From contig JAFRKA010000021.1 in NCBI GenBank assembly GCA_017432005.1, positions 124,001 through 188,000 on the forward strand: a stretch of DNA of 64,000 nt, written 5' to 3'. Origin of the DNA: Erysipelotrichaceae bacterium. GTDB lineage: Bacteria > Bacillota_I > Bacilli_A > Erysipelotrichales > Erysipelotrichaceae. The translations under genes and the position numbers were made by a program. Numbering within the stretch: the first letter of the stretch is position 1; each line of letters opens with the position of its first letter. Positions 43,211 to 52,421 of the stretch are shown piece after piece. The notes below the pieces were generated by a model, which searched no databases, was not told where the DNA came from, and saw nothing but the letters and a program-made list of their open reading frames with translations.

Positions 43211-45635
43211 ATTCATCTTCATCTTCTTTAAGATACACTTCCCGCGGTTTTGAACCGTTGGCCGGACCGATGATACCGCGGTCCTCAAGCGTATCGATCA
43301 GTCTTGCCGCTCTGTTATAGCCTATTCCAAAGCGGCGCTGCAGCAAAGATGTCGAAGCTTTCTGCTGAGCTCTTACGAACTCTACGACATCATCATACAG
43401 CGAATCCTGAGAATCCGCATTGACACTATTGGCTGACATGACGGTCGTTCCGTTCATATTGGTCAGGAATTCAAAATATGAGTCTTCATAATCAGGTTTA
43501 GCCTGTGCTTTGATATATTTGGTGATCTTGTTGATCTCTCTGTCAGTCACATAGACGCCCTGCATACGGATCGGCGCTGTCTCTCCCTGCGGATAATACA
43601 GCATATCGCCGTTGCCCAGAAGTCTTTCTGCACCGGTCTGATCAAGGATCGTCCTGGAATCGATCGATGAAGCGACAGCGAAAGAGATACGTGAAGGTAT
43701 ATTGGATTTGATCAGTCCGGTGATGACATCTGTAGAAGGACGCTGAGTCGCAACGATCAGATGGATACCGGAAGCACGTGCCAGTTGGGTGATACGCTGG
43801 ATGGAAAGTTCGACATCCTTGCCGGCAATGGCCATCAGATCAGCCAGCTCATCGATGATGACGACCATGTATGGAAGTCTTTTCATCGGTTCTTCACCTT
43901 CTTTGAGGTTCTGATTGTATTCCTCGACAAAACTGTTGAAGCCATCGATATTCCTTACTCCGGCTGTCGCAAAAGCATCATATCTTTCTTCCATCAGCAC
44001 GACGATCTTCTTGAGCATGTTTGAAGCCATCTGAGCATCGTCGATGATCGGCCACAGAAGATGCGGTATATCCTTGTATGACGTGAATTCGACTTTTTTA
44101 GGATCGACCAGTACCAGTTTGACATTATCAGGATTGGTCCTGAGCAGGAATGAGATGATGATACTGTTGATACATACCGATTTACCAGAACCGGTAGCAC
44201 CAGCGATCAGAAGATGCGGCATCTTAGTCAGATCACAATAGACAGGCTTACCCATAAGATCCTTGCCCAGAGCAAAAAGAAGTTCGATCTTGCGCTTGTC
44301 TGCCGGGATCGCTTTCATCAGATCCAGCATCCTTACCGGTATCGGTTCAACGTTTGGTATCTCGATACCGACAGCGCTTCGGCCTGGTATCGGTGCTTCG
44401 ATTCGAATATCCTTGGCTGCCAGTTCCATCTTGATATTGTCAGAGATATTCATGATCTTGTTTATCTTGACGGAAGAATCCGGTTTGATCTCGAATTTGG
44501 TGACGGAAGGACCGATGTATGTATTCAGCAAAGTAGCTTCGATACCGAAGTTGCTCAGGATCTCGATCACTTTTTCACCCTTGACTGCCGCTGAAGTCTT
44601 GTTCACAGTGGATGTACTTGATGTAGAAGCATCCAGAAAATCTTCATATGGTTTAGGCAGATGGTAATGCGAATTGCCTTTCTTAGCTCTTAAAGTACGC
44701 GGTTTATCTTCGCTTACGATCTCGTCTTTTACCTGTTCCGGCGTCTGTTCGACGCTGTTTTTTTTGACTTTCTTCTTGCGCTTACGTGTCCCGTAGATCT
44801 CTTTATCATTAAGATTTATGAAGGTCGGAGATTTCGATAAAACATAGTCATGTTCATGAGGAACGGTGATCGGCTCTTCGACTTCGATCTCGATATATTC
44901 TTCTTCCTGCGCTTTCTTCGCTGCTTCAAGCTCTTCCTGTTTCTTGCGCTGAGCCTCTTCCTCTTCAGCTAATCTGGCTATCTCTTCAGCCAGACGGGCT
45001 CTTCTTTCTTCCTCGGCTCTGGCGGCAGCTGCCTTTTCTTCAGCCCGGCGTTTCTTAAACTCTTCACGTTTTGAAGAGATGCCGTTTCTGGTATCGTCAT
45101 AGATGCTCCTGTAAACTCCTCCCGGAATGATGAGGATCGCCGCAATGATCATCGCTACGATGATGATGATCAGTGTGCCCTGTCTAGAAGTCAGCGTTGA
45201 AAAGACGACATAGAGGAAATAACCCAATACGCCGCCTGATTTCGGCAGGATCTCTTTAGAGAAAACAGCTTTGAAATTATCACTGATATAGGCTGAGAGT
45301 CTGGCAAAATTAACTACATCATTAAGGATATAGGCATAAAGCAGGATCACTGTGATATTCAAAACGACAAGACCGATGACAATCCTGATCGAAGCAGGAT
45401 AGCGGTCCTTGAAAAACAGTGCATAGATGCCATAGGAAAACAGTGTCAGGATCGGCACTGTATATAATGAACCCAATATATATGTCAGGATATTGCTGGA
45501 GATGACTCCAAACAGACCCATCTTTGTGATTGTAAAGAAGATCAGAACAGCCAGCAGAATCGAGGCGATGAGCCACCCCACTCTGCTGGAATCAGAAACT
45601 GTTTCTTTTGTTTCCTTCTTAGCTTTCTTTGCCAC
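43209..45635 (-). CDS. ftsK: DNA translocase FtsK/SpoIIIE
   Basis: This 808-residue septal DNA pump has four or five N-terminal membrane helices (to about 170), a highly charged coiled-coil linker (about 185-250, K/R/E/A-rich), the motor with Walker A in LLIAGATGSGKSVCIN, Walker B in VVIIDELADLMA, and the gamma winged helix (STSLLQRRFGIGYNRAARLIDTLEDRGIIG) that reads KOPS-type sites. GTG start at 45633-45635 after GAGAGGAA; it overlaps the RNase J gene by 17 bases. Confidence 0.96.
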   Translation of the reverse strand: MAKKAKKETKETVSDSSRVGWLIASILLAVLIFFTITKMGLFGVISSNILTYILGSLYTVPILTLFSYGIYALFFKDRYPASIRIVIGLVVLNITVILLYAYILNDVVNFARLSAYISDNFKAVFSKEILPKSGGVLGYFLYVVFSTLTSRQGTLIIIIVAMIIAAILIIPGGVYRSIYDDTRNGISSKREEFKKRRAEEKAAAARAEEERRARLAEEIARLAEEEEAQRKKQEELEAAKKAQEEEYIEIEVEEPITVPHEHDYVLSKSPTFINLNDKEIYGTRKRKKKVKKNSVEQTPEQVKDEIVSEDKPRTLRAKKGNSHYHLPKPYEDFLDASTSSTSTVNKTSAAVKGEKVIEILSNFGIEATLLNTYIGPSVTKFEIKPDSSVKINKIMNISDNIKMELAAKDIRIEAPIPGRSAVGIEIPNVEPIPVRMLDLMKAIPADKRKIELLFALGKDLMGKPVYCDLTKMPHLLIAGATGSGKSVCINSIIISFLLRTNPDNVKLVLVDPKKVEFTSYKDIPHLLWPIIDDAQMASNMLKKIVVLMEERYDAFATAGVRNIDGFNSFVEEYNQNLKEGEEPMKRLPYMVVIIDELADLMAIAGKDVELSIQRITQLARASGIHLIVATQRPSTDVITGLIKSNIPSRISFAVASSIDSRTILDQTGAERLLGNGDMLYYPQGETAPIRMQGVYVTDREINKITKYIKAQAKPDYEDSYFEFLTNMNGTTVMSANSVNADSQDSLYDDVVEFVRAQQKASTSLLQRRFGIGYNRAARLIDTLEDRGIIGPANGSKPREVYLKEDEDE

Positions 45636-47304
45636 TTTCCTCTCCCATATCGATTTCTACGATAGCTGGCAGGATCATCGGAGCTTTACCCGTTGATTTC
45701 AGTACATAACGGGAGATCAGTTCCCTTGCTTCCATCCTTACCGGCATATTCTCGTAGGTATTCTCTTCGACATTCTTTTCGATCGTTGAGATCAGTATAT
45801 TGCCGATCTCATTAAGGATATGATCGGCATCTTTCAGGTAGATGACACCCCTTGACTGGATATCCGGTCCGCCGATCACCTTCTTGGTCTTGAAATCAAG
45901 GACCACACCACAGATTATAGCACCATCTGTGGATAGTTTCTCCCTGTCTCTGAGAACCATACCGGAAACATTGCGCATATCTGAAGAATCGATGGCTCTG
46001 TCTTCCAGTTCGATGAAGTCGCTGGTCGATGCGAGTCGGCCGTTTTCAAACGAAGCAAACTGACCGTTGTCCAGGATGATGATCTTATCAGGAGTATAAC
46101 CCATTTCAACAGCGATGTCTGCATTATTGATCAGATCAGAGTACTCGCCTTTGATCGGCAGATAATACTTCGGTTTGATCATGTACAGCATCATTTTGAG
46201 ATCCTCGATCGAAGCATGCATGGAAAGGACTTCCTTGGCATTTAACTTTACGATATCGACACCGGCTTTATAGAGATCGTTCTCCATCGCGGTCGCATCT
46301 TTTTCCGTACCCGGAACGACCGGTGAAGCGATGACGGTGATATCGTTCTTCTGCAGTTCGATGATATCATCTTCACCGATGGCGATATTGTTCATCAGTT
46401 TAAAGACATCCGTTCCGGAACCGGATACGATACAGACGACATCTTTCATGTCGTTGCGGAATTCTTCCCTGGTGATGATGACATTCTTCGGCAGCTTGTA
46501 GTAGTCGAGTTCATCGACAGTCTTGAGCATCCTCACATGTCCTTCATTGTAGAAGAAGACCTTCTTCTTGTATTTGGCAGCCAGTTCCAGGATCTCCATG
46601 ATCCTGAAAAGATTCTGTCTGTATAAAGTTACGATGATCCTGTTGCCTGTCTCTTCGAACAGATGTTCGATGTGATCGGTGATGCGGTGTTTCGGTGCCG
46701 TATAGCCGTCACGGTTGGCTCCGGTCGATTCCGACATCAGCACGAGGACATTGTGCTGTCCGATATTGGAGAGCGTATTCAGATCCATCGAGAAAGCTTT
46801 GTTCAGCAGATCATAGTCAAAAACGAATTCTGAAGTATAGACGATCAGGCCGGAATCGGTCTCAAACGCAAATCCGACACCGTCAGCGATCGACTGCATG
46901 ACCGGGAAAGTCCTGATGGAATGCCCGGCTATCTTCAGTTCTTCCTTTCTTTTTATGATATGGATATGTTTGTTTTTGAGTTTATGGCGCTTGAATTCCT
47001 CTTCAAGCAGTCTGGCCGTAAGTGCTGTCGCATAAACATCAGCATCTATCTGCATCAAAAGGTGCGGAAGTGCACTCATGACGTCATCATGGCCATGCGA
47101 AATGAAAATGCCTTTGATCCTGTCCTTGTGTTCGATAAGGTAGGTAAAATCCGGAATTATATATTCAATACCCAGCTGTTCACTTTCACTGGGATATTTC
47201 AGGCCTGCATCGACCACGAAAATATCGCCATCAATCTCCACCAGGTACATGTTCTTGCCATCTTCGTCAAGACCGCCAAGTGCCATTAAACGTATTTTCT
47301 GCAC
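45619..47304 (-). CDS. Ribonuclease J paralogue with a degraded active site (RNase J2-like)
   Basis: This 561-residue protein aligns over its full length with RNase J (MBL core, beta-CASP insert, C-terminal domain). The active site is changed. HxHxDH reads H70-G-H-D-D-V75; the THSIPD block reads MQSIAD (Gln137); TGDFKFD reads TSEFVFD (Glu159); PVHGE reads PIKGE (Lys385). Only the first His pair and H363 in SMHAS survive. I infer weak or no catalysis, perhaps a partner or scaffold for an active RNase J elsewhere. GTG start at 47302-47304, with GGAGG nine bases before it. Confidence 0.85.
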   Translation of the reverse strand: MQKIRLMALGGLDEDGKNMYLVEIDGDIFVVDAGLKYPSESEQLGIEYIIPDFTYLIEHKDRIKGIFISHGHDDVMSALPHLLMQIDADVYATALTARLLEEEFKRHKLKNKHIHIIKRKEELKIAGHSIRTFPVMQSIADGVGFAFETDSGLIVYTSEFVFDYDLLNKAFSMDLNTLSNIGQHNVLVLMSESTGANRDGYTAPKHRITDHIEHLFEETGNRIIVTLYRQNLFRIMEILELAAKYKKKVFFYNEGHVRMLKTVDELDYYKLPKNVIITREEFRNDMKDVVCIVSGSGTDVFKLMNNIAIGEDDIIELQKNDITVIASPVVPGTEKDATAMENDLYKAGVDIVKLNAKEVLSMHASIEDLKMMLYMIKPKYYLPIKGEYSDLINNADIAVEMGYTPDKIIILDNGQFASFENGRLASTSDFIELEDRAIDSSDMRNVSGMVLRDREKLSTDGAIICGVVLDFKTKKVIGGPDIQSRGVIYLKDADHILNEIGNILISTIEKNVEENTYENMPVRMEARELISRYVLKSTGKAPMILPAIVEIDMGEESGKES

Positions 47305-47418
47305 AGATTATATCCTCCAAAACTTTAATGTAATTATATGTTATACAGTATTTATTTTCAATTAGTGAAAGCGTGTTTATACTGCCTGATCTGCTGCTCA
47401 AACAATAAATGTAAAATG

Positions 47419-47447
47419 AATAAAAAGATCAGAAAATATCTGATCTT
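47419..47447 (-). terminator. Intrinsic terminator after the ABC-F gene
   Basis: Stem AAGATCAGA / TCTGATCTT and tail TTTATTC on the minus strand. Confidence 0.85.
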
Positions 47448-47456
47448 CAGCGTATG

Positions 47457-48959
47457 TCAGTCGATCTTCACAAGGCCATCCGTACTGAGACGGTAAAGCG
47501 TTTCCGCTACTTCTTCGATGAATTTACGGTCATGGGAAACAGAGATGATACAGCCTTTGAATTCATTCAGTATCTGTCTGACTTTCGGTCCTGATAAAGG
47601 TGAAAGATTGCGTGTCGGCTCATCAAGGAGCAGCACATCGCAATGGCCTATGATCAGTTTCATCAGAAGCACCTTGCATTTCTGACCGTCAGAGAGTTCT
47701 CTGATAGGATGTTCCATCTCTTCTGTTGTAAAACGAAGAGCACCGAGATAGGAACGGATCATACTCAGATCATCCTTTTTCCGACCATCCCAGAGATAGG
47801 CGATCACATCGGAATCATAATCCAGGACTTCATCGTAATTCTGGGGCATATAGCCGAGCTTTATATCATTTCTTTCTTTCAGAAGATCACGGATGATCTT
47901 TATCAGGGTCGATTTACCTGTGCCGTTATCGCCAATGATACAGATCTTGTCTTTACCGGAAACATAGAGATCTATATCATGTGAGAGTGTTTTTCCTGAA
48001 ACACACAGTTCATCAATATGCAGATCAAGGATCACCTTGTTAGGATTGATATCGATCTGGTCAAAGAATATATTGATAGCCTCTTCAGCTTCGTATTTTT
48101 CCGTCAGATCCTTTTTCTTTTCTTCAAGCTGTCTTTCCTGAGCCTTGACCGTATTCATCTTCTTTTTCAGCATCTTGCCGCCATGCGGATCCTGCCTGGT
48201 TATGGTTCTTTGCTGATGTTCTACTTTCTGATAGATCCTCCGCCATTTTTCCAGCTGTTTCCTGAACTGAGCTTTCTCTTTGGAAGCGATCATGTTGTTT
48301 CTGTCGATGAAAGCATTACGGCTTTCGATATATTCACGGTAATTCTGTCCGCTGTAGGTCAGATGTGCCTCGGTCTTGCGTTTCAGCTGCTCGATGTGTA
48401 AGATCCCGTTGGCACAGTTTTCCAGCAAGGTCTCATCATGAGAAACGAAGATGAGCGGAAGATCGCAGTTGAGGATGAATTCTTCTAGCCAGATCAGCGT
48501 CTTCAGATCGAGATCGTTGGTCGGCTCATCCATCAGGATGATATCCGGATCGTGATATAGGATCCTCAGAAGCGAGATCTTTACTCTTTCTCCTCCTGAC
48601 AGCGTTGCCATCTTGCGGCCTTCGTAAATCTCATAGCTGATCAGTGCTCTGTTAAAAGCCTGATATAAGAGATTGTAATCGATCTCTGTTGAGATGAAAT
48701 CTTCAACATTCATCTCCAGCTGTTCATCCGAAAGATGCTGTGGAAGATATCCGACTGTTCCTTTCCGTTCTACTTTTCCCGTATATGATGCATAGGAACT
48801 GACATCGATACCGGCCATGATCTTCAGCAGTGTCGATTTGCCGTTGCCCTCTTCACCGATCAGGGCGATCTTGTCACCTTTGTTCAAGACAAAAGAAAAA
48901 TCCCGGACGAGGATCCTTCCTTTATTGTCAGTAACAGTCAGATTTTTTATTTTCAGCAT
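47457..48959 (-). CDS. ABC-F family ATPase
   Basis: This 500-residue cytosolic protein has two ABC domains and no membrane segment. Domain 1 has Walker A GEEGNGKST, signature LSGGERVKISLLRIL and Walker B IILMDEPTNDLD. A charged linker (about 215-300) follows, then domain 2 with GDNGTGKST, a degenerate signature LSDGQKCKV and VLLLDEPTRNLSP. ABC-F proteins act at the ribosomal E site, either in translation regulation or antibiotic protection; which one cannot be told here. It begins ten bases after miaB with no clear Shine-Dalgarno site. Confidence 0.9.
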   Translation of the reverse strand: MLKIKNLTVTDNKGRILVRDFSFVLNKGDKIALIGEEGNGKSTLLKIMAGIDVSSYASYTGKVERKGTVGYLPQHLSDEQLEMNVEDFISTEIDYNLLYQAFNRALISYEIYEGRKMATLSGGERVKISLLRILYHDPDIILMDEPTNDLDLKTLIWLEEFILNCDLPLIFVSHDETLLENCANGILHIEQLKRKTEAHLTYSGQNYREYIESRNAFIDRNNMIASKEKAQFRKQLEKWRRIYQKVEHQQRTITRQDPHGGKMLKKKMNTVKAQERQLEEKKKDLTEKYEAEEAINIFFDQIDINPNKVILDLHIDELCVSGKTLSHDIDLYVSGKDKICIIGDNGTGKSTLIKIIRDLLKERNDIKLGYMPQNYDEVLDYDSDVIAYLWDGRKKDDLSMIRSYLGALRFTTEEMEHPIRELSDGQKCKVLLMKLIIGHCDVLLLDEPTRNLSPLSGPKVRQILNEFKGCIISVSHDRKFIEEVAETLYRLSTDGLVKID

Positions 48960-48968
48960 TATTTATCT

Positions 48969-50405
48969 TTAATGATCCTTGTCGATCATAACACCGTTTA
49001 GTGAGAAAGACATGACTTCCGTGATCTTCACCTTTACGAGATCTCCGGTCTTCACATCTGATGCGCTGAAATTCACGAGCTTGTTTTCCGGTGTGTATCC
49101 GGAATAGATATTTGAATTGCGCTTGCTTATGCCGTCGACCAGGACTTCGACGATCTGATCCTTGAAGCGCTGATTATTCTTGTTGGCATAGTAAGCGACC
49201 TTTTCATTTAGTCTTTGGAGTCTTTCTTCCTTTACGGATCTTTCGATGTAATCTTCCATCATGGCAGCCGGTGTACCTTCTCTTTTTGAATAGATGAAAG
49301 TGAAGGCGTTGTCATACTGGCAGTGATCGACAGCGCTAAGAGTATCCTCAAAGGCTTCATCGGATTCATTCGGGAATCCGACGATGATATCAGTCGTGAA
49401 CGCAAAACCGGGCAGCTGCTGTTTCAGCTTGTCGAAAAGAGCCAGATACTCTTCTCTTGTATAACGCCGATTCATTTTTCTAAGGATCTCACTGTTTCCG
49501 GACTGCAGCGGCAGATGGATATACGGCATGATGTTGGCGTTGTTTCTAATGGCCTCGATCATCGTATCATCAAAATCCCAGGGGTGAGAGGTCATGAATC
49601 TGATCCTCGCTATTCCGGTCTTAGCTACATCATTTAAAAGATCACCGAAAGTATAATCGATACCAAGATCCTTGCCATAGGCATTGACGTTCTGGCCAAG
49701 AAGACAGATCTCTTTATATCCCTGTAACTTCAGCTGCTCTACTTCCGCTATGATATCGTTTTTGTCTCTTGATCTTTCCTTGCCTCTGGTATAAGGAACG
49801 ATGCAGTAGGTGCAGAATTTATCACAGCCGTACATGATGTTCACCCAGGCTTTATGGCTCATGAAACGTGTGACCGGGACATTCTCGATGATCTCACCCA
49901 TCTTGGAAAAGACTTCCACTTTACGTTTCCTTGAAGTATAGACATCATAAAGCAGTTTCGGCAAGGAAGTGATATTGTGCGTACCGAAGATGATGTCGAC
50001 CTGACGGTATTTTTCCATGATCGTCTCAACAGTCTTTTCTTCCTGAGCCATGCAGCCGCCTAAAGCGATCACGAGTTCAGGATTTTTCATCTTGAGCCGC
50101 TTCAGAGCTCCGATCTCACCCAGGACCTTCTCTTCAGCGCCCTGTCTGACGGCACAGGTATTGATGATGATCACATCAGCGTCTTTTTCATCATTACATG
50201 AAGTATACCCCAATGAATCAAGGATGCCGGCCATCGTTTCCGAATCACGCTGATTGGCCTGACAGCCGTGAGTGATGATGAAGTATCTCTTTCCTTCTCC
50301 AAGCTGCTTATATTTTTCGTCAAGTGAAAAAAGCAGTTTCTGAGAAACTTCTTTATTTCTTTTGCGGGCATCATTCAAAGACGGCATGATGTAGTCTTTT
50401 TTCAT
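48969..50405 (-). CDS. miaB: tRNA-2-methylthio-N6-dimethylallyladenosine synthase
   Basis: This 478-residue radical-SAM methylthiotransferase has the N-terminal domain Cys residues (THGCQANQRDSE, CAVRQGAEEKV, LGGCMAQEE), the SAM cluster C-x3-C-x2-C in GCDKFCTYCIVP, and a C-terminal TRAM domain (VEVLVDGISKRNSNIYSGYTPENKLVNF). It modifies A37 in tRNAs reading UNN codons. A CATAAT box ends eight bases before the ATG and no Shine-Dalgarno site is apparent. Confidence 0.94.
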   Translation of the reverse strand: MKKDYIMPSLNDARKRNKEVSQKLLFSLDEKYKQLGEGKRYFIITHGCQANQRDSETMAGILDSLGYTSCNDEKDADVIIINTCAVRQGAEEKVLGEIGALKRLKMKNPELVIALGGCMAQEEKTVETIMEKYRQVDIIFGTHNITSLPKLLYDVYTSRKRKVEVFSKMGEIIENVPVTRFMSHKAWVNIMYGCDKFCTYCIVPYTRGKERSRDKNDIIAEVEQLKLQGYKEICLLGQNVNAYGKDLGIDYTFGDLLNDVAKTGIARIRFMTSHPWDFDDTMIEAIRNNANIMPYIHLPLQSGNSEILRKMNRRYTREEYLALFDKLKQQLPGFAFTTDIIVGFPNESDEAFEDTLSAVDHCQYDNAFTFIYSKREGTPAAMMEDYIERSVKEERLQRLNEKVAYYANKNNQRFKDQIVEVLVDGISKRNSNIYSGYTPENKLVNFSASDVKTGDLVKVKITEVMSFSLNGVMIDKDH

Positions 50406-50413
50406 ACCCTATT

Positions 50414-50419
50414 ATTATG
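50414..50419 (-). promoter_or_regulatory. -10-like box eight bases before miaB
   Basis: CATAAT, then AATAGGGT, then ATG, directly after the ferredoxin terminator. No clear -35. Confidence 0.3.
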
Positions 50420-50422
50420 ACA

Positions 50423-50450
50423 TAAAAAAACCAAGTATTAATACTTGGTT
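50423..50450 (-). terminator. Intrinsic terminator after the ferredoxin gene
   Basis: Near-perfect palindrome AACCAAGTAT-TA-ATACTTGGTT and a run of seven T on the minus strand. Confidence 0.85.
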
Positions 50451-50623
50451 TATTGAGATAATGCTGATACCGGGCATGTTGCAACGCAAGCACCGCAATC
50501 AATGCAGGTCTCTTCGTTACAAGTTGTCTTACCTTCTTCATCCAGTTCAAGGGATGTAGTCGGGCATACACCTGTACATGCGCCACAGCCGATACATAAA
50601 TCGCGATCAACTTTTACTGGCAT
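50450..50623 (-). CDS. 2x[4Fe-4S] ferredoxin
   Basis: This 57-residue ferredoxin has two cluster motifs, C10-I-G-C-G-A-C-T-G-V-C20-P and C40-I-D-C-G-A-C-V-A-T-C50-P, in the clostridial type arrangement, with an extra Cys35. It has its own AGGAGG site and a terminator, so it is probably a single-gene unit. It is a natural electron acceptor of the pyruvate:ferredoxin oxidoreductase encoded 38 kb away. Confidence 0.95.
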   Translation of the reverse strand: MPVKVDRDLCIGCGACTGVCPTTSLELDEEGKTTCNEETCIDCGACVATCPVSALSQ

Positions 50624-50678
50624 TTACAACAACCTCCTACATAAAAATTATAAATTAAACTGCCGTTACAAGTAAATA

Positions 50679-52421
50679 CTAGTCCTTTTTTATCTCGAGT
50701 GACAGGAAATCAAGCTGATCCTGATCGACGGTGTTAGGTGCATCTGACATCAGGCAGTACGCACTGGCCGTCTTCGGGAAAGCTACGACATCCTTGATGT
50801 TGTCAGTCCCTGACAGGATCATGGTCAGTCTCTCCAGACCGATACCGACACCACAATGTGGTGGAGCACCGTAATCGAAAGCTTCAATGAAGAAACCGAA
50901 CTTGTTTCTGATCTGTTCTTCAGTCAGACCTAATGCATCAAAGACTTTTTTCTGCATCATAGAGTCATGGATCCTGACTGATCCGGAAAGCAGTTCATAT
51001 CCGTTGATTACGAGGTCATATGCTCTGGAATAACAGTTGGCCTGATCATTGCTAAGTTTATCGACATCCTCATCTCTTGGAGCCGTGAACGGATGATGAG
51101 CACTTACCCAGCGGTTCTCTTCTTCCGAGAATTCATACATCGGGAATTCCGTGATCCAGGCAAAACGGTAAGCGTTTTTGTCGATCAGTTCCAGTTCTTC
51201 ACCAAGTTTCTTTCTGAGCGCACCCAGAGCCGTCTCAGCGATGTTTTTCCTGTCGGCGACCAGGAATACCACGTCACCGTTTTTCAGGCTGAGGAACTGT
51301 TTTAAAGCCTCTTTCTCTTCAGCCGGTAATGCATTGTTGAGCGATCCGGTGAATTCATCGTTATCGTATTTCAGATAAGCCAGACCTTTGGCTTTATAGA
51401 TCTTGACGAATTCATTCAGTTCATCGAATTTCTTTCTCGAGATCTTTTCAGCAGCGTTATGGAAAACGACAGCCTTGATGATCCCGCCCTCTTTGACACA
51501 GTTACTGAAAACAGCGAAAGCCGATCCTTTGAACAAATCGCTCACTGTCACCATCTCATTGCCGAAACGCAGATCCGGTTTGTCCGAACCATAGCGATCC
51601 ATCGCATCGACATACCTGATCCGCGGGAACTCCAGATCATTGATACCTTTTACTTCCTTGAAGATCGCCTTCATGACCTTTTCAACTTCTGTGAAGATGT
51701 CTTCCTCATCCGCAAAAGACATCTCGATATCGATCTGTGTGAATTCCGGCTGACGGTCAGCTCTGAGATCTTCATCACGGAAACATCTGGCGATCTGGAA
51801 ATAACGGTCCATTCCACCGATCATCAGCAGCTGTTTGTACTGCTGAGGTGATTGCGGCAAAGCATAGAACTTGCCCTTATAAAGACGTGAAGGGACCAGA
51901 TAGTCTCTGGCACCTTCCGGTGTCGACTTGGAAAGGATCGGCGTCTCGACTTCCACAAAATCATCATCGTGAAGCACTTTTCTGACGATGGTCGCGATCT
52001 TGTCCCTGAGGATCAGTTTATCCTTGATCGGATTCCTTCTGATATCCAGATAACGGTATTTGAGTCTGAGCTCTTCCAGAGCATCAGTCTCATCCGCAAT
52101 GATCATCGGTGTCGTCTTGGCACTGGAAAGGATCTTGCAGGAATCGCACAATACTTCGATCTCTCCGGTCTCCAGTTTCGGATTGGCTGTCTGCTTGACA
52201 GCTACTGTTCCTTCAACTTCGATAACATATTCGTTACGGACATCCTTGACCAGTTCCGAATGATTCTCATCGAAAGTTATCTGCGTTATTCCATAGCGGT
52301 CACGCAGGTCGATGAAAACGATGGAACCGAGATTACGTCTCTTGGCCACCCATCCGCAGAGCCGTACATGTTTTCCCTCATCGGTTTTTCTTAATTCACC
52401 ACAGGTATGATCTCTATTCAT
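50679..52421 (-). CDS. aspS: Aspartate--tRNA ligase
   Basis: This 580-residue class II ligase is of bacterial type: N-terminal OB anticodon-binding domain (VRLCGWVAKRRNLGSIVFIDLRDRYG), motif 2 (FRDEDLRADRQPEFTQIDIEMSF), the GAD insert (about 280-420), and motif 3 (GVGIGLERLTMIL). The start overlaps hisS by eight bases, forming a hisS-aspS operon. Confidence 0.97.
   Translation of the reverse strand: MNRDHTCGELRKTDEGKHVRLCGWVAKRRNLGSIVFIDLRDRYGITQITFDENHSELVKDVRNEYVIEVEGTVAVKQTANPKLETGEIEVLCDSCKILSSAKTTPMIIADETDALEELRLKYRYLDIRRNPIKDKLILRDKIATIVRKVLHDDDFVEVETPILSKSTPEGARDYLVPSRLYKGKFYALPQSPQQYKQLLMIGGMDRYFQIARCFRDEDLRADRQPEFTQIDIEMSFADEEDIFTEVEKVMKAIFKEVKGINDLEFPRIRYVDAMDRYGSDKPDLRFGNEMVTVSDLFKGSAFAVFSNCVKEGGIIKAVVFHNAAEKISRKKFDELNEFVKIYKAKGLAYLKYDNDEFTGSLNNALPAEEKEALKQFLSLKNGDVVFLVADRKNIAETALGALRKKLGEELELIDKNAYRFAWITEFPMYEFSEEENRWVSAHHPFTAPRDEDVDKLSNDQANCYSRAYDLVINGYELLSGSVRIHDSMMQKKVFDALGLTEEQIRNKFGFFIEAFDYGAPPHCGVGIGLERLTMILSGTDNIKDVVAFPKTASAYCLMSDAPNTVDQDQLDFLSLEIKKD

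Noticed and set aside
47305-47320. TATAAT two bases before the GTG of the RNase J gene as another leaderless promoter
   Set aside because: The predicted start would be inside the coding region, and a good GGAGG site nine bases before the GTG shows normal initiation.
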